The notes under the pieces are model-generated. The model ran no database searches. It was given only the letters and a program-made list of their open reading frames with translations, and had not been told where the DNA came from. Positions 45,925 through 55,628 of a stretch of 64,000 nt of DNA are shown here, piece after piece. Where the stretch lies: NCBI RefSeq assembly GCF_024296685.1, contig NZ_CP100763.1:682001-746000 (forward strand), read 5' to 3'. This DNA is from Natrinema marinum (lineage in GTDB: Archaea > Halobacteriota > Halobacteria > Halobacteriales > Natrialbaceae). Both the position numbers and the translations under genes were made by a program. The number at the start of each line of letters is the position of its first letter. Positions within the stretch are counted from its first letter, which is position 1.

Positions 45925-46239
45925 CTATCCCCGCTTGAAGCCGATCAGGAAGCCGCCGGTAAAGCCCGCGCCGATCGACAGCGTCGAGAGGATCGACTGC
46001 AGCCAGTGGACGTCGACGTTCTGAGCGTGCTCTTGGGTCTTCAGGAGACCGGCCGAGAGCCGGTTCCAGTCCACGGTGATGATGCCCTGTGACTCGAGAT
46101 AGCGAAAGACCATCAATTGGACGCCGACCAGAATCGCGACGAGTTTCGCGATCTTCTTCGCAGCGAACCCCATGACCCCGCCGATGGCTGCGCCGCCACC
46201 GAATTCGAGGCCGAGCGCCGTCGGATCGATATCTATCAT
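45925..46239 (-). CDS. FUN14-family membrane protein
   Basis: 104 residues. 'LEFGGGAAIGGVMGFAAKKIAKLVAILVGVQLMVFRYLESQGIITVDWNRL' (in parts) and the end 'LSIGAGFTGGFLIGFKRG' are the FUN14 signature. Small membrane proteins of unknown function in archaea, mitochondrial mitophagy receptors in eukaryotes. The ATG at 46239 gives the compact family length; upstream in-frame sequence is Arg/Pro-rich and unlikely to be translated. Confidence 0.9.
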   Translation of the reverse strand: MIDIDPTALGLEFGGGAAIGGVMGFAAKKIAKLVAILVGVQLMVFRYLESQGIITVDWNRLSAGLLKTQEHAQNVDVHWLQSILSTLSIGAGFTGGFLIGFKRG

Positions 46240-46590
46240 TATCCGTTCCCATTCGAGTCGGTTCCTATGACTGTTGTGGTCAACGGGATGGATCGGCGAC
46301 GGGCTCCCGGCGAGCGGGTGAGTCGACCGTTCGACGGCGCGGACCGCCCGCGTGGGAACCGAACGAGGGCGTCGGGCACGGGATTGAAGACGGTCGGCCG
46401 CGTACGGGCGACTATGAGTCACGGGCGTTCAACGGAGGTGTCCGACCGGCATCGTTAGCGTGTCCGGGTTCGCGCGGCGGCGTCTACACCGTCGCGACCG
46501 GTTCGGGCGCGCGGCCGGTCGCGGGACCGACGAGCCGCGGCACTCCGAGGTGCGCGACCGACCACGCCCGGGAGACACACAGCCACCTGC
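46240..46590. other. Divergent intergenic region FUN14-hflX
   Basis: About 350 GC-rich bases between divergent genes. I see no gene, RNA or clear repeat. It must hold both promoters, but no strong TATA box stands out. Confidence 0.4.
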
Positions 46591-47892
46591 ATGAACACGA
46601 TCATCGCCAAACGCGTCGATTCGGGGACGGCAGACACGAGCGAGGTTCGCGATCTGGCCCGCGCGGCGGGATACACCGTCGTCGGCGAGGTCACGCAGTC
46701 CAGACGGGCCGATCCGGCCCTCCAGATCGGCGAGGGGAAAGCCGAGGAACTGGCCGCGCTCGTGGCGGAGACCGACGCCACGACCGTCATCTTCGACAAC
46801 CGACTGGGCCCGTATCAGACGTACAACCTCGGCCAACTCCTGCCCGAGGGCGTCGAGGTCATCGACCGATTCACGCTGATTCTCGAGATCTTCGGCCAGC
46901 GCGCCCAGACCCGCAAGGCACAGCTGCAGGTCGAACTTGCCGAACTCCGGTACGAACTTCCGCGCGCCGAGGCGAAGACGAGCCTCGCAAAGCGCGAGGA
47001 ACACCCCGGCTTCATGGGGCTGGGCGAGTACGACGAGAGCCGCGAGCGGGACATCAAAGACCAGATCAGCCGGATCAAAGACGAACTCGAGCGGATCGAG
47101 CAGACCGAGCAGCACCGCCGAGAACGCCGTCGCGATTCGGGCTTCGATCTGGTCGCGCTCGCGGGCTACACCAACGCGGGGAAATCGACCCTGCTGCGCC
47201 GGCTGGCCGCCGACCTCGAGGTCGACGAGAACGAGGACCTCCACCCCGATCTGGACGCGACGGCCGAGTCCCAGGATAAGCTGTTCACGACGCTGGGGAC
47301 GACGACCCGACGCGCCGACCTCGAGCCGCGGGACGTGCTGGTGACCGACACTGTCGGGTTCATCAGCGACCTGCCTCACTGGCTGGTCGAGTCGTTCAAG
47401 TCGACGCTCGACTCCGTCTATCGGGCCGACCTCGTCTTGCTCGTCGTCGACATCAGCGAACCCGTCGACGAGATCCACGAGAAGCTCGTGACCTGCCACG
47501 ACACCCTCTACGAGCGCAACGAGGCCCCGATCGTGACCGTCCTGAACAAGATCGACAAGGTCGACGACGCGGAGCTCGCCGAGAAGCGCGAGGCCCTCTC
47601 CTCGCTCGCGCCGAACCCGGTCACCGTCAGCGCGAAGGAGGGATTCAACGTGGGCGGACTCCTCGAGCGTATCGATCGGGAGCTCCCCGATTGGGAGCGC
47701 GAACGGCTGATGCTTCCGATGACCGACGACACGATGAGCGTCGTCTCGTGGCTCCACGATAACGCACACGTCGAGAACGTCGACTACAGCGACGAGGACG
47801 TCGTCGTCTCTTTCGAGGCCCGGCCCGCGGTGGTCTCGCAGGCCCGCTCGCGCGCGAGCGATCTGCGCACGACCGCGGCGGAGTCCGCGTAG
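46591..47892 (+). CDS. hflX: HflX-type ribosome-associated GTPase
   Basis: 433 residues. The N-terminal glycine-rich HflX domain ('GEVTQSRRADPALQIGEGKAEEL', 'VIFDNRLGPYQTYNLGQLL') is followed by a coiled-coil region, then the G domain: G1 'AGYTNAGKSTLL', G3 'DTVGFISDLP', G4 'VLNKIDKVD' and G5 'VSAKEG'. It binds large ribosomal subunits and helps split or rescue ribosomes. A ~70-residue C-terminal domain follows. Confidence 0.95.
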   Translation: MNTIIAKRVDSGTADTSEVRDLARAAGYTVVGEVTQSRRADPALQIGEGKAEELAALVAETDATTVIFDNRLGPYQTYNLGQLLPEGVEVIDRFTLILEIFGQRAQTRKAQLQVELAELRYELPRAEAKTSLAKREEHPGFMGLGEYDESRERDIKDQISRIKDELERIEQTEQHRRERRRDSGFDLVALAGYTNAGKSTLLRRLAADLEVDENEDLHPDLDATAESQDKLFTTLGTTTRRADLEPRDVLVTDTVGFISDLPHWLVESFKSTLDSVYRADLVLLVVDISEPVDEIHEKLVTCHDTLYERNEAPIVTVLNKIDKVDDAELAEKREALSSLAPNPVTVSAKEGFNVGGLLERIDRELPDWERERLMLPMTDDTMSVVSWLHDNAHVENVDYSDEDVVVSFEARPAVVSQARSRASDLRTTAAESA

Positions 47893-47908
47893 TCGCCGTC
47901 CGCGCGGC

Positions 47909-50296
47909 TTACCCTTCTACGTCGCCGGACTGGCCGCGATCCACGGCCTGCTGATCGGGCGTCCGAAGCTTCTCGAAGTACCGATAGAGTGGGAAGATCA
48001 GATCCTCTGCCAGGTCCCTGACGCCCGTTTCGCTGGCGTAGACGATCACGGGAACGTCGGCGTCCTCCGCGAGATCGATGACGCGATCCGGCGTGCTGCC
48101 GAGGATCCACTGGCGGAGCCGCCGCGTTCGCGACGCGCCCATGACGAGGATGCCTCCGTTCTCGGCGGCGGTCGTCACGAGCCCCTCGGCGACCGAATCC
48201 GCGGTGACGTTGTGGACTTCCACCGATCCCGCCGCCGGGAGGGCCTTCAGCGTCTCGCCGGGGTCTTCGGCGGTCCCGCTCCCGGTGGGTCTGACATTGA
48301 TGACGTGGATCGACGAGCCGCCGGCCGCCAGTTCGTTGATGAACGGCAACAGCGCCGCGTGATGGGGACCGCCGCCGGCGCCGACGTTGACCGTGGTGGG
48401 GACCCCGGTCTTCCGTCCCACGAATCCCTTCGAAAACAGCACGTCACACGGCGCGTCGAACTCGACGCGCTGGGTGATCTCGGGGCTCTCTTCAGGGTAG
48501 CCCATCAGGATCAGATCGACCCGATCCTCTCTGGCCGTTTGGACGATGCTGAATCCGACGTCGCGCGAGATGTGTCCCTCGACGGTGTAATCGATCTCGA
48601 GGTCGGCGGCGGCGAGTTCGTCGCCGATTCGGGCGGCACGATCTTCGGCGGTGTCGACGACCATCTCGCTCGGCGTCTGATCGGGGATCTGCGTGACGGT
48701 GACGACCTGCACGATCGGGTCGTCCGCGTACAGGTTTCCGATCGTCGCGGCCAACCGGACGTGCGTGGGGGAGCGATCCGGCCGGTAGACGGGGACGAGA
48801 ATACGGAAGCGGTCCGTCTCGACCGTCGCCGCCGCTTCGCTCGCGGCTTCGATCGGCTGGGCGTCGGCAGCTGATCCGCCCCCGCTGGCGGCCGATTGTG
48901 CCGCCATTTCGTCCGGTGAGTACGGCGAGACGATCCGTTCGAACAACTCTTCGGTCTCCGGTGCGCCGCCCCAGACCAGATACGCGCCGATCAGTGCAGT
49001 GATCAGGAGCGTCCCGACTATAACCCCGATGAGCGGCAGGCTCGTGATGAGCCCCAGATTCGCCGCGATTCCGATGAGTGGCAACAAGGGCACCAGCGGG
49101 ATTTTGAGCGGGCGATCCATGTCGGGGAAGCGCCGCCTCGAGACGATGAGCGCGACGTTGACCACCGACAGCGGCGCGAGCAGGTTGAACGTCGCGAAGC
49201 CGGTCAGAGCCTCGAGCCCCAGTCCGATGCCGGCGATCCCACCCTCGGCGGGAAAGAGCATGATGAAGGCGACGATGAGAGCGACGATGGTTCCGGTGAC
49301 GGCCATGACGCTCCAGAAGGGCGTGCCGAAGGAGGGATGGATGCGGGAGAACCGCCGCGGTGCTTGGCCCTGTCGCCCCATCAGCGAGCCGATGCTGCTG
49401 GCCGCGAGGACGCTCGCGTTCGACGCGCTGATCATGCTGAAGATCGCCCCCGCGACGATCAGCGCCATCCCGATGCTGCCCAGGAAGGCGTTCGCGACGC
49501 TGCCCATCGCGGTCTCGCCTTCCTCCGCGATGACCTCGGCCGGGATCGGCGCGTTGACCATCGCGATGATGACGAACGCGTAGAGGATCGTGACGGTGAT
49601 GATACTCGCGGCAATGGCGCGGGGAACCGTCTTCCGCGGTTCGATGATCTCGCCGGCGCTGGCCGCGATCGCGGAGAAGCCGAAGAACGTGATGAACGCG
49701 AGCGCGGCGATGGAGATTATGCCGCCGATGTCGGTCGAGATTTCGGCCGTGAACGTGCCGATCGTCGCCGCCGGTGCTTTGTAGGCAAAGGCCCCGCCGA
49801 TGAACGCGATGAGGACGGCGACTTTCGCGCCGCTGACGACGACCTGAAATGTCCCGCTCTCTTCGGTCCCTTGTGCGTTGAGCGCTCCCAACAGCAGAGC
49901 CGCCAGCACGCCGACCGAGCCGTGTGGAACCGGCCACCCGTGGGGAATCACGAACTCGAGGAACCACTCGTCCATCGTCGCGAGGTAGAACGCGGTCGTC
50001 CCGGTGTAACCCAGAAAGAGCGACGCACCGACGGCGTACTCGAGGAGGTCGCGATCGAAAGTCCGCGAACTGAATAGATAGCCGCCACCGTTCTCGGAGT
50101 AGATAGAGGCGAATTCGGAGTAGGATGCCGCCGTGATCCCTGCGATGAGCGCCGCGATGACGAACGCGAGCACCGCGCTGCTCCCGATGGCCGCAACCGC
50201 GGTCCCGGACAACGAAAAAATCCCGGCTGCGATCATCGTCCCCAGCCCCAGCGCGAATGCCACCCAAAAACCCAGCGTACGGGTGTGCTCAACCAT
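47909..50296 (-). CDS. APC-type amino acid permease with two C-terminal UspA domains
   Basis: 795 residues. Residues 1-~445 have 12 membrane segments with the APC start 'GFWVAFALGLGTMIAAGIFSLSGTA' and 'FFGFSAIAASAGEIIEPRKTVPRAI'. After an Ala/Ser linker come two universal-stress-protein domains ('FRILVPVYRPDRSPTHVRLAATI' and 'TTVNVGAGGGPHHAALLPFINEL', with 'ILVMGASRTRRLRQWILGSTPDRVI' as the nucleotide loop). The Usp part probably regulates transport by binding nucleotide. The ATG at 50296 gives a normal permease N-terminus. Substrate unknown. Confidence 0.93.
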   Translation of the reverse strand: MVEHTRTLGFWVAFALGLGTMIAAGIFSLSGTAVAAIGSSAVLAFVIAALIAGITAASYSEFASIYSENGGGYLFSSRTFDRDLLEYAVGASLFLGYTGTTAFYLATMDEWFLEFVIPHGWPVPHGSVGVLAALLLGALNAQGTEESGTFQVVVSGAKVAVLIAFIGGAFAYKAPAATIGTFTAEISTDIGGIISIAALAFITFFGFSAIAASAGEIIEPRKTVPRAIAASIITVTILYAFVIIAMVNAPIPAEVIAEEGETAMGSVANAFLGSIGMALIVAGAIFSMISASNASVLAASSIGSLMGRQGQAPRRFSRIHPSFGTPFWSVMAVTGTIVALIVAFIMLFPAEGGIAGIGLGLEALTGFATFNLLAPLSVVNVALIVSRRRFPDMDRPLKIPLVPLLPLIGIAANLGLITSLPLIGVIVGTLLITALIGAYLVWGGAPETEELFERIVSPYSPDEMAAQSAASGGGSAADAQPIEAASEAAATVETDRFRILVPVYRPDRSPTHVRLAATIGNLYADDPIVQVVTVTQIPDQTPSEMVVDTAEDRAARIGDELAAADLEIDYTVEGHISRDVGFSIVQTAREDRVDLILMGYPEESPEITQRVEFDAPCDVLFSKGFVGRKTGVPTTVNVGAGGGPHHAALLPFINELAAGGSSIHVINVRPTGSGTAEDPGETLKALPAAGSVEVHNVTADSVAEGLVTTAAENGGILVMGASRTRRLRQWILGSTPDRVIDLAEDADVPVIVYASETGVRDLAEDLIFPLYRYFEKLRTPDQQAVDRGQSGDVEG

Positions 50297-50437
50297 AGGC
50301 ACCGTTCGAGGAGCAGTCGGGTAAACGTTAATATCGAAGACGCAACCCGAATGGGTATCCCGTGACCGTGCCGGACGTCGACTGGCCATCCAGCGGAGCC
50401 GAGACCGGCCGCGTCGGTTCCTTCTCCCAACCCCATG

Positions 50438-50444
50438 TTATAAA
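50438..50444 (+). promoter_or_regulatory. TATA box of the beta-ketothiolase operon
   Basis: TTATAAA, centred ~28 bases before the ATG at 50469, with an upstream GC-rich BRE-like stretch. It supports a leaderless two-gene operon. Confidence 0.6.
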
Positions 50445-50468
50445 CGGGAGTCTCGAGTCCGGTAGGAT

Positions 50469-51629
50469 ATGGAACGTGTTGCAATCATCGGCGCCTCGAT
50501 GACCCAGTTCGGGCAACGCGAGGGAGAGTGGGTGATGGATCTCCTCGCTGAGGCCGGAATCGAGTGTCTCGAGGACGCGGGTGTCGATGCCGAGACCGTC
50601 GAGCACCTGTACGTCTCGAATATGGCCAGCGGCGAGTTCGAAGGACAGACCGGCGTGCCCAACGCGTTGGCACACGACCTGAACGCGATGCCCGCCTATA
50701 CCCAACGCATCGACCAGACGAGTTCCAGCGGCGGTGCGGGCATCTTCGCCGCCTGGCAGTCGGTCGCGAGCGGAGCGAGCGACATGACGCTGCTCGTCGG
50801 CGGCGAGAAGATGACCCACAAGACGACCGGCGAGGCTACCGACGTCATCGCGTCGCTGGCCCACCCCGTCGAGTACAAGACCGGCGTCACGCTGCCCTCG
50901 TTCGCCGGACTCACCGCCCGCCACTATCTGGAGCGATTCGACGCGCCCCGCGAGAGCTTAGCGAAGGTCGCGGTCAAGAACCACAAGAACGGCGTCGACA
51001 ATCCGAACGCGCAGTTCCGGAAGGAGATCGACATGGAAACGGCGCTGGAGTCGCCGATCGTCGCCGATCCGCTGCGGCTGTACGACTTCTGTCCGATCAC
51101 GGACGGCTCCGCGGCGCTCATGCTCTGCCCCGAGTCCGTCGCCGCAGAGTACACAGACGAGTACGTCGTCATCTCGGGGATCGACGGCGCGACAGACACC
51201 CACGTCGTCCACGAGCGCGAGGATCCGACCGTCATGGGCGGCGTCGTCGAGAGCGGGAAGGGCGCTTACGAGATGAGCGGCTTGGGTCCCGAGGACATCG
51301 ACGTGGCCGAACTCCACGACATGTTCACTATCCTCGAGTTCCTGCAGATGGAGGGGCTGGGCTTCGCCGAGCAGGGCGAGGCCTGGAAGCTCGTCGAGGA
51401 GGGATACACCGAGCGCGACACCGGCGACCTGCCGATCAACACGTCGGGCGGGCTTAAATCGAAAGGGCATCCCCTCGGCGCGAGCGGCGTCGCACAGGGC
51501 GTCGAGATCTACGAACAGCTCGTCGGCGAGGCCGGCCCGCGACAGGTCGACGCCGAGACGGGGCTGTGCTGTAACGTCGGCGGCTTCGGCAACTGCGTGA
51601 TCACCACCATCATGGAGGCTGCACAATGA
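50469..51629 (+). CDS. Thiolase, alpha subunit of haloarchaeal-type beta-ketothiolase
   Basis: 386 residues with the SCP2-type thiolase fold. The site where bacterial thiolases have the nucleophilic Cys reads 'QTSSSGGAG', with Ser85 in its place. His334 lies in 'SKGHPLGASG' and the end motif is 'CCNVGGFGN'. Haloferax PHA-related beta-ketothiolases (PhaA/BktB) are known to use Ser-His-His and to need a small second subunit, which fits the gene overlapping its end by 4 bases. It would condense acetyl-CoA with acyl-CoA for PHA or cleave ketoacyl-CoA; which direction is not visible. Confidence 0.88.
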   Translation: MERVAIIGASMTQFGQREGEWVMDLLAEAGIECLEDAGVDAETVEHLYVSNMASGEFEGQTGVPNALAHDLNAMPAYTQRIDQTSSSGGAGIFAAWQSVASGASDMTLLVGGEKMTHKTTGEATDVIASLAHPVEYKTGVTLPSFAGLTARHYLERFDAPRESLAKVAVKNHKNGVDNPNAQFRKEIDMETALESPIVADPLRLYDFCPITDGSAALMLCPESVAAEYTDEYVVISGIDGATDTHVVHEREDPTVMGGVVESGKGAYEMSGLGPEDIDVAELHDMFTILEFLQMEGLGFAEQGEAWKLVEEGYTERDTGDLPINTSGGLKSKGHPLGASGVAQGVEIYEQLVGEAGPRQVDAETGLCCNVGGFGNCVITTIMEAAQ

Positions 51630-51985
51630 GCATGGACGCGACGCGATACGAGGACGGTTCGATCAGTTACCCCGGTCACCCGCGCGGCCCCAACGGCGCG
51701 GAGCCGGTCGAGACGATCGATCTCAGTGAGTACACCGCCGAGGTCGTCACCTGGACGACCAGCACCGCGACGCCGCCCGGCGTCCGCGAACCCAACACGC
51801 TCGCGATCGTCGAGTTCGACGTAGATGGCGAGTCGGTTCGCGCGATCGGACAAGTGACGACCGACGACGTCGAAACCGGCGACGAGGTCGAACCCGTCCA
51901 CGTCGAGGAACTCCGCGAACCCGGTGCCGGCATTCGCGAACCCGAGAGCCAGGAGTGGGACGGCTACCGGTTCGAACCGGTTTAG
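51626..51985 (+). CDS. OB-fold (DUF35) beta subunit of beta-ketothiolase
   Basis: 119 residues, starting within the thiolase stop (ATGA overlap). 'EYTAEVVTWTTSTATPPGVREPNTLAIVEFDVDGESVRAIGQVTTDDVETGDEVEPVHV' (in parts) is the DUF35 OB fold. The usual N-terminal rubredoxin-like zinc ribbon is absent: the protein has no Cys. DUF35 proteins pair with SCP2-type thiolases as acyl-CoA channelling partners. Its last 4 bases overlap the end of the convergent gene. Confidence 0.85.
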   Translation: MSMDATRYEDGSISYPGHPRGPNGAEPVETIDLSEYTAEVVTWTTSTATPPGVREPNTLAIVEFDVDGESVRAIGQVTTDDVETGDEVEPVHVEELREPGAGIREPESQEWDGYRFEPV

Positions 51986-52767
51986 GAGCCTTCGTCTTCC
52001 TCACCGCCGTTTTCGGACCCGTCAGCGGCGGTACCACCATCGCTATCGTCCGCGTTCGTATCGTCGGCGGCCGTGTCACCGCTCGCGCTCGAGCCGTCTC
52101 CCTCGCCCTCGTCGGCCCCGTAGCGATCCCGCAGCGTCTCGAGTTCGGCGTCGACGTCGACGGCCGAGTCGCGACCGTCGTCTTCCGCCTCACGCTCTGC
52201 GTCCCCGCTGTGCTCGACATCGCCCAGCGGTCCGTCGTCGATGTCGATCGTGACGCCCCCCTCGGACCCCGTTCGGTCCGTGTCCGCCGTCTCGGTCTCC
52301 CGGTCGGCGGCGTCCCGAAGCCGGCGATCCACGTCGTCCCGGAGCCTGCGGGCGTCCTCGAGTAAGTCACGCGCCTGCTCGTCGGCGGGGAGGCCGCCTT
52401 CCGAGGTGGCCCGCTGGAGCTCCGCCAGTACGCTGTCGAGCTGCGAGAGCGTCGTTCGCCGAAGCTCGCTCGCCCGCTCGCTCGTCGCTTCGGCGGCCGC
52501 CGTCGTGCGGTCTCTGGCCTCTCGTCCGCCGCGGACGACTCGGAGGCTTTGCTGGAACGCCTCGAGCGCGCGGACGCTGGCCTCGAGGACGGCCAGCGTC
52601 GCCGGAAGCGCGACTTCGTCGGTGAACCGAAGCACCTCCCGCGGCGTTGGCGGTCGGAGCGGCGGCCGGCGGCGCGGGCGCGACTCCGCGAGTTCCGCTC
52701 GCAGGTCGTCGATCGTTCGCGTGAGTTCGCGAACGGCGTCGGCGAGTTCGTCGTCGTGGTCGGCCAT
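51982..52767 (-). CDS. Haloarchaeal coiled-coil protein with acidic tail
   Basis: 261 residues. The first ~150 residues are helical, with heptad-like Leu and Arg/Glu spacing ('LADAVRELTRTIDDLRAELAE', 'ERASELRRTTLSQLDSVLAELQRA', 'RDLLEDARRLRDDVDRRLRDA'). The last ~100 are Asp/Glu/Gly/Ser-rich and probably disordered. No membrane segment or catalytic motif. Family known only from haloarchaea as a domain of unknown function (I believe the DUF7547 type). Convergent with the thiolase operon. Confidence 0.75.
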   Translation of the reverse strand: MADHDDELADAVRELTRTIDDLRAELAESRPRRRPPLRPPTPREVLRFTDEVALPATLAVLEASVRALEAFQQSLRVVRGGREARDRTTAAAEATSERASELRRTTLSQLDSVLAELQRATSEGGLPADEQARDLLEDARRLRDDVDRRLRDAADRETETADTDRTGSEGGVTIDIDDGPLGDVEHSGDAEREAEDDGRDSAVDVDAELETLRDRYGADEGEGDGSSASGDTAADDTNADDSDGGTAADGSENGGEEDEGS

Positions 52768-52897
52768 ACGCGAGCTACGGCCGCCGGGATGAAAAGCCGG
52801 CCGATCGTGTCAGTCGCGTCGCTCGAGCCTCGAGTTCTATTCCAGAGGGTCGCAAGCCACAATTTTTATTGTAGCACCGCGAGTTCAGGTAAACGGA

Positions 52898-53560
52898 ATG
52901 GATGACGAGCGTGAGAGCCTCGTGCCAGATGGTGCGGTGTTCGCACGAACGCTCGGGACGCTCAAGCGCGACGGCAGTAACATTTTGCTCGTCGGCTCGG
53001 TGCCGACGGACGTCCACGAAACCGCCTGCCAGCAGATGCTAGGTTCGACGGAACGACACTCCCGGTATCGACTGTTCGTGACGGATTCGGACGACCGGGC
53101 GGCGTGCAGCGCGACCGGGGACGCCGCGTCCGAACGGGTTCGCACCATCGAGTACTCGGCTACCGAGACGGAGCCGGCCGAGAATCTGGCAGCCGCTGGC
53201 AGCCAGCCGTCGCCCGCAGCGCTCGGAATCAGGATCGTCGAAACGATCGACCAGTTCGCCGAGACCGCCGGCGGATTCGAACCGTCGGAGCTTCGCGTCT
53301 GCGTCGACTCGCTGGTCCCGCTTCTCGAGGACTACGACGCCGAGACCGTGTTTCGCTTGCTGCACATAGCGACGGCGCGCGTCGGCAAGGCCCGCGGTAT
53401 GGGTCACTACCACGTCCCACTCGAGCCGGACCACGAGGCGGTCAGCCTTCTCGAGCCGATGTTCGATGCGGTCGTCACGGTTCGGTCGCGTAACGGGACC
53501 GCCGAACAGCAGTGGTACCTCCGCGAAGCGGACACCGAATCCGACTGGCTCGAGCTGTGA
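52898..53560 (+). CDS. DUF7504-like RecA-type protein
   Basis: 220 residues with alternating strands and helices of the RecA/KaiC kind: 'GSNILLVGSVPTDVHETACQQML', 'SRYRLFVTD' and 'SELRVCVDSLVPLLEDYDAETVFRLLHIATARVGKARGMGHYHVP'. The P-loop is not recognisable ('GSVPTDVHE'), so it is probably not an ATPase. Haloarchaeal proteins of this kind occur beside sensory and regulatory genes. A TTTTTATT box lies ~28 bases before the ATG. Confidence 0.78.
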   Translation: MDDERESLVPDGAVFARTLGTLKRDGSNILLVGSVPTDVHETACQQMLGSTERHSRYRLFVTDSDDRAACSATGDAASERVRTIEYSATETEPAENLAAAGSQPSPAALGIRIVETIDQFAETAGGFEPSELRVCVDSLVPLLEDYDAETVFRLLHIATARVGKARGMGHYHVPLEPDHEAVSLLEPMFDAVVTVRSRNGTAEQQWYLREADTESDWLEL

Positions 53561-53744
53561 GCAACACCGCCGCGCCAGGTATAAGAAACGGAATATATCG
53601 TCGGCCGTGATTCTAGTTCCGAGGTGAACGAGCCCGATAGACCGCAGCGTTAGTCCGTCTGCTGTCGATGTGCCTCCAGTGATATCGGTGTTACGGCACA
53701 AGGTCTATATATCGAACGAACTATCGGTTTACAGAGTCGCATAC

Positions 53745-55583
53745 ATGGTCGAAGCCACCACTGAGCTTCTCGGCGGAGCCGCTGTTACCGTTTTCCTCGC
53801 ACTCCTCTTCTTCGGCGTCGTGGTCCTCTGGGACGTTGCCCTCGCCCTGCGTAGCGTCGGCGACAAGATCGACAAACTCGAGGACAACATCGACGACGAC
53901 CTGACGGACATCGCCCACAGTCTGGACGGCATGTCCAACGCCGGCGGCGGTGGAACGCAGCTCCATCTGAACGGTGGCGGAACGATCAGTTCCGGTCCGG
54001 GTGCGAACCAGCCCCAGCAGCCCCAACAGCCCGGTCACGGACAGGGCGGGGCCACGCAGCAGGCCACAGCGGGAGGGGCCACGGCCGCCGGCGGCGTCGG
54101 TCCCCAACACCAGCCCCAGTCCCAACACCACGAGCAGGGGCCCCGAGCCGCTCGACGAGAGCGAGACGAGGGCGACACGACCGACGGCCGCGAGCCCGAC
54201 CAGTCGGCGGAGCCGGACGACGCAGCTGCCAAAGCGGACGACGAAGCTCCGCAATCGGCGGCCGATACCGCCGCCGAAGACGACCCTGAGAGCTCGAGCG
54301 ATCGGGCGGACGATGCGACGCCCGCCGCCGAGGACGAGGGCGAAGACGAACCGCCTCATCCGCGGGCCGAAGCCAGCCGCGGCCGATTTATCACGTCACC
54401 CGATCGAACGGCCTGGTACGCCACCCCGCTGGACCGGGCGGCCATCGACGCGGCGCGGCCGGTCATCGCCGGCGAACTCCCCGCCGGGGATGACGACGAA
54501 GTCGACGAGTCCGAGGTTATCGCGGCGGGACCGGTCGGCTCGAGCGAGACGGTTCCGGACGATGCGGCGGGAGTGGACGACGCGGCCGACACGACAGAGA
54601 GCGACCCGTCCGACACGGCTGCCGACACCGACGCCGAGTCCTCGCGGTCGGCCGATCCGAGCGACGAATCAGATGCGGCGGACGATGCGGACTCGAGTGA
54701 CGAATCGACGGCGGCGACCGTCGACAGTGCGGACGCGGAGAGGGCCGACGATGCGGATGTGGAACGCAGCGACGATGCGGACACGGCGTCCGACATCGAC
54801 GATGGCGCAGAGGGCGGGAGCGAAGACGACAGTGACGAACCCGGCGACGACACCCTCGAGATCGACGACGGCGACGAGATCCCGACATCGGCCGACGAGA
54901 TCGACGTGCTGTCGTTCGAGGAGGACGACGCTACGGATTCGGACGACGGGGGCGACGACGCCGACGACTCGGCCAGCGGGACGGCAGACGAACCGGCCGA
55001 CGACGCCGAGTCCACTACGGCGAGCGGCGCGGGCCGATCCGACGTTCCCGACCTCGTCGACGAACCGACCGAACCGGAGCCGACCGACGGGCCGTTCGCC
55101 TCGACTGAGACCGATGTCGTCGAGGCGGACGTGACCGACGACGTCCCCCCGGACGCCGACGACGCCCCGCCAGCGGACCCCCTCTCAGAGTTCGCGTTCG
55201 ACGAGGCCGAGGCGTTCGACCCCGAGGAGGACGTGACCGTCGAGGAGGCCGTCGACACCATGAACGAGGACGCGCCGGCCCCGGAACTCTCGAGCCACCG
55301 GTTCGACGTGACGGCGACGGAGACCGACGACGGCGGCGCGACCCTGACGTTCGAGTTCGACACCGAGACGGTCGACATCACCGGCTCGACGAAGCGGCTC
55401 CTCCAGTACCAGATGCAGAGCTTCGCCGACCGGGAGTCGACGCCGGCCGGGGACGTGACCATCGGCCGAGATCGGATCGTGATCGAGATCTTCGACTCGG
55501 ACGGGACGGCGGTCCAGCAGTGGGGCGAAGCGGCGGTCAGCATCATCGACCGGACGCTGTACCTCTCGGACAACAGTAGCTGA
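53745..55583 (+). CDS. Membrane-anchored acidic disordered protein with a conserved C-terminal domain
   Basis: 612 residues. One N-terminal membrane helix ('AAVTVFLALLFFGVVVLWDVALAL'), a short coiled coil ('DKIDKLEDNIDDDLTDIAHSL'), then ~80 residues rich in Gly/Gln/Pro. About 320 residues of Asp/Ser/Ala/Thr/Glu low complexity follow. A folded C-terminal domain (~515-612) has a beta-rich pattern ('RFDVTATETDDGGATLTFEFDTETVDITGSTKRLLQYQMQSFA' in parts, 'RDRIVIEIFDSDGTAVQQWG'). The long spacer would hold the end domain well away from the membrane. Not recognised. A TATATATC box lies ~35 bases before the ATG. Confidence 0.78.
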   Translation: MVEATTELLGGAAVTVFLALLFFGVVVLWDVALALRSVGDKIDKLEDNIDDDLTDIAHSLDGMSNAGGGGTQLHLNGGGTISSGPGANQPQQPQQPGHGQGGATQQATAGGATAAGGVGPQHQPQSQHHEQGPRAARRERDEGDTTDGREPDQSAEPDDAAAKADDEAPQSAADTAAEDDPESSSDRADDATPAAEDEGEDEPPHPRAEASRGRFITSPDRTAWYATPLDRAAIDAARPVIAGELPAGDDDEVDESEVIAAGPVGSSETVPDDAAGVDDAADTTESDPSDTAADTDAESSRSADPSDESDAADDADSSDESTAATVDSADAERADDADVERSDDADTASDIDDGAEGGSEDDSDEPGDDTLEIDDGDEIPTSADEIDVLSFEEDDATDSDDGGDDADDSASGTADEPADDAESTTASGAGRSDVPDLVDEPTEPEPTDGPFASTETDVVEADVTDDVPPDADDAPPADPLSEFAFDEAEAFDPEEDVTVEEAVDTMNEDAPAPELSSHRFDVTATETDDGGATLTFEFDTETVDITGSTKRLLQYQMQSFADRESTPAGDVTIGRDRIVIEIFDSDGTAVQQWGEAAVSIIDRTLYLSDNSS

Positions 55584-55628
55584 CCGACGCGCCGCGCTCG
55601 CGCTACCGCTGCCTCTCTATCGCACGTT

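Noticed and set aside
53974-55134. 386-codon frame within the acidic membrane-anchored protein gene
   Set aside because: Out-of-frame Arg/Pro/Thr-rich translation of a repetitive Asp/Ser-coding region.
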